Shown: positions 63,389 through 64,000 of the stretch, piece after piece | How positions within the stretch are numbered: position 1 is the stretch's first letter | Layout: each line of letters begins with the position of its first letter | Source of the DNA: Brachycybe producta | Taxonomy: Eukaryota; Arthropoda; Diplopoda; Playtdesmida; Andrognathidae | NCBI GenBank assembly: GCA_036925085.1 | Contig: JAUPFP010000035.1 | Span: 1,230,356 to 1,294,355, forward strand | Length of the DNA: 64,000 nt | Direction: 5' to 3' | Program-made: the position numbers and the translations under genes | Notes under the pieces: generated by a model | The model's database searches: none | Told to the model about the DNA's origin: nothing | The model's input: only the letters and a program-made list of their open reading frames with translations

Positions 63389-64000
63389 GAGAAGCTAAGC
63401 AATGATGCTGACAAAACTTTGGAAGGCATTGGTTTAGCACATAAAATATTCCGCACTCGTGGATAAGAAATGGCACGGCACCCCTAGTTTAAAGATAAAT
63501 AACAAAATAGAAACCACACATTGTTAAAAAAATTTACTAAACTTTTAAATCGACACATATTTTAAATTAACAAATATTTATATATTACTACAAAGTTATG
63601 CTATATTTTGTTTGAGTCAGTATTTTGCAATACAAAATGCTAAAAAAAAAAACAATATTAAAAATATGATTGCATCCAAATTTTGTCTATTGTCACATTT
63701 GTAAACCATATGTTATATATTATTTAAATTTGTTTAACATCAATGAGACTTGGGTTCCATTTAAGCAATTACAATATGGTGTCACGGTGTGCGATCACTC
63801 AACAATGTTCTTTAGGGTTCGTTCTAAAATATAAGGAACTTTATTTTATTTGAAATTTCACCACTGTAGTGAAACTCGTTACATATGCAACCTATTATCA
63901 TTTTTATCTTCATCGTGCTTTGTATGATTGCTTGGGTTGTATGAATATAATGTTTGCAAACATTTTGCCATCTTGTCTTTTCACTATTTCCTCATCAAGA
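63389..64000. other. 3' flank of gene 3; duplicated tail
   Basis: AT-rich, no further gene. An ATTAAAA-type signal follows an A-run at about 63655, as after gene 1 (about 15143). 63905-64000 (ctttgtatgattgcttgggt and flanks) matches 20775-20860 after gene 2, marking the downstream edge of the segmental duplication; the window ends inside it. Confidence 0.5.

Overview
This is eukaryotic, animal-type DNA. It is AT-rich, has spliced genes with GT-AG introns, and carries several classes of animal transposable element: CR1/L2-like LINEs, two Ty3/gypsy families, a Polinton/Maverick and many MITEs. I cannot name the species; an invertebrate is my best inference. There are no rRNA or tRNA genes, CRISPR arrays or bacterial operons.

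Host layer. A small family of two-exon genes for short secreted prepropeptides spans the window: gene 0 (4685-5070, minus), gene 1 (12594-14877), gene 2 (18105-19304) and gene 3 (51305-63388). Genes 1-3 share a duplicated promoter/first-exon block (TATAAATA, 16 coding bases, GTAAG donor). Their second exon encodes a signal peptide, a dibasic site and 11-residue repeats beginning Gly-Trp. Gene 0 has the same signal-peptide core but a different mature part.

Mobile layer. LINE copies lie at 1-3145, 8331-11551 and about 45060-49386. TTAA-flanked MITEs lie at 1652-2293, 3509-4408, 6826-7679, 19449-20348 and 62103-62620. A Polinton with about 208-bp terminal inverted repeats occupies 21008-44064. 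It is split by an 11.2-kb gypsy element (A, 23334-34521, minus strand, 4-bp target duplication) and also holds a solo LTR (43124-43810). A second gypsy element (B, 51985-62071) sits inside the intron of gene 3.

The most unusual part is the Polinton. Without its insertions it is about 11 kb. It keeps protein-primed-type DNA polymerase (3' part deleted), integrase, packaging ATPase and several conserved Polinton ORFs, four of which are joined by 4-base ATGA stop/start overlaps. Its right arm carries a cargo of cell-death-related genes: a spliced RING-finger protein with two candidate SUMO-interacting motifs, and a Bcl-2-like protein with BH1/BH2-like segments and a tail anchor. A 40-bp run of four perfect, spacer-free p53-family half-sites lies between the RING gene and the leftward gene cluster. 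Four core genes (polymerase, integrase and two conserved ORFs) each carry one in-frame stop. The ATPase, RING and Bcl-2-like reading frames are open.

The two gypsy elements share a C-terminal domain I do not recognise: fused to the end of Pol in A, a separate third ORF in B. B has LTRs that look identical but a pol with an in-frame stop and a substituted integrase catalytic Asp. Several sequence-unrelated, near-perfect palindromes of 76-120 bp are scattered through the window.
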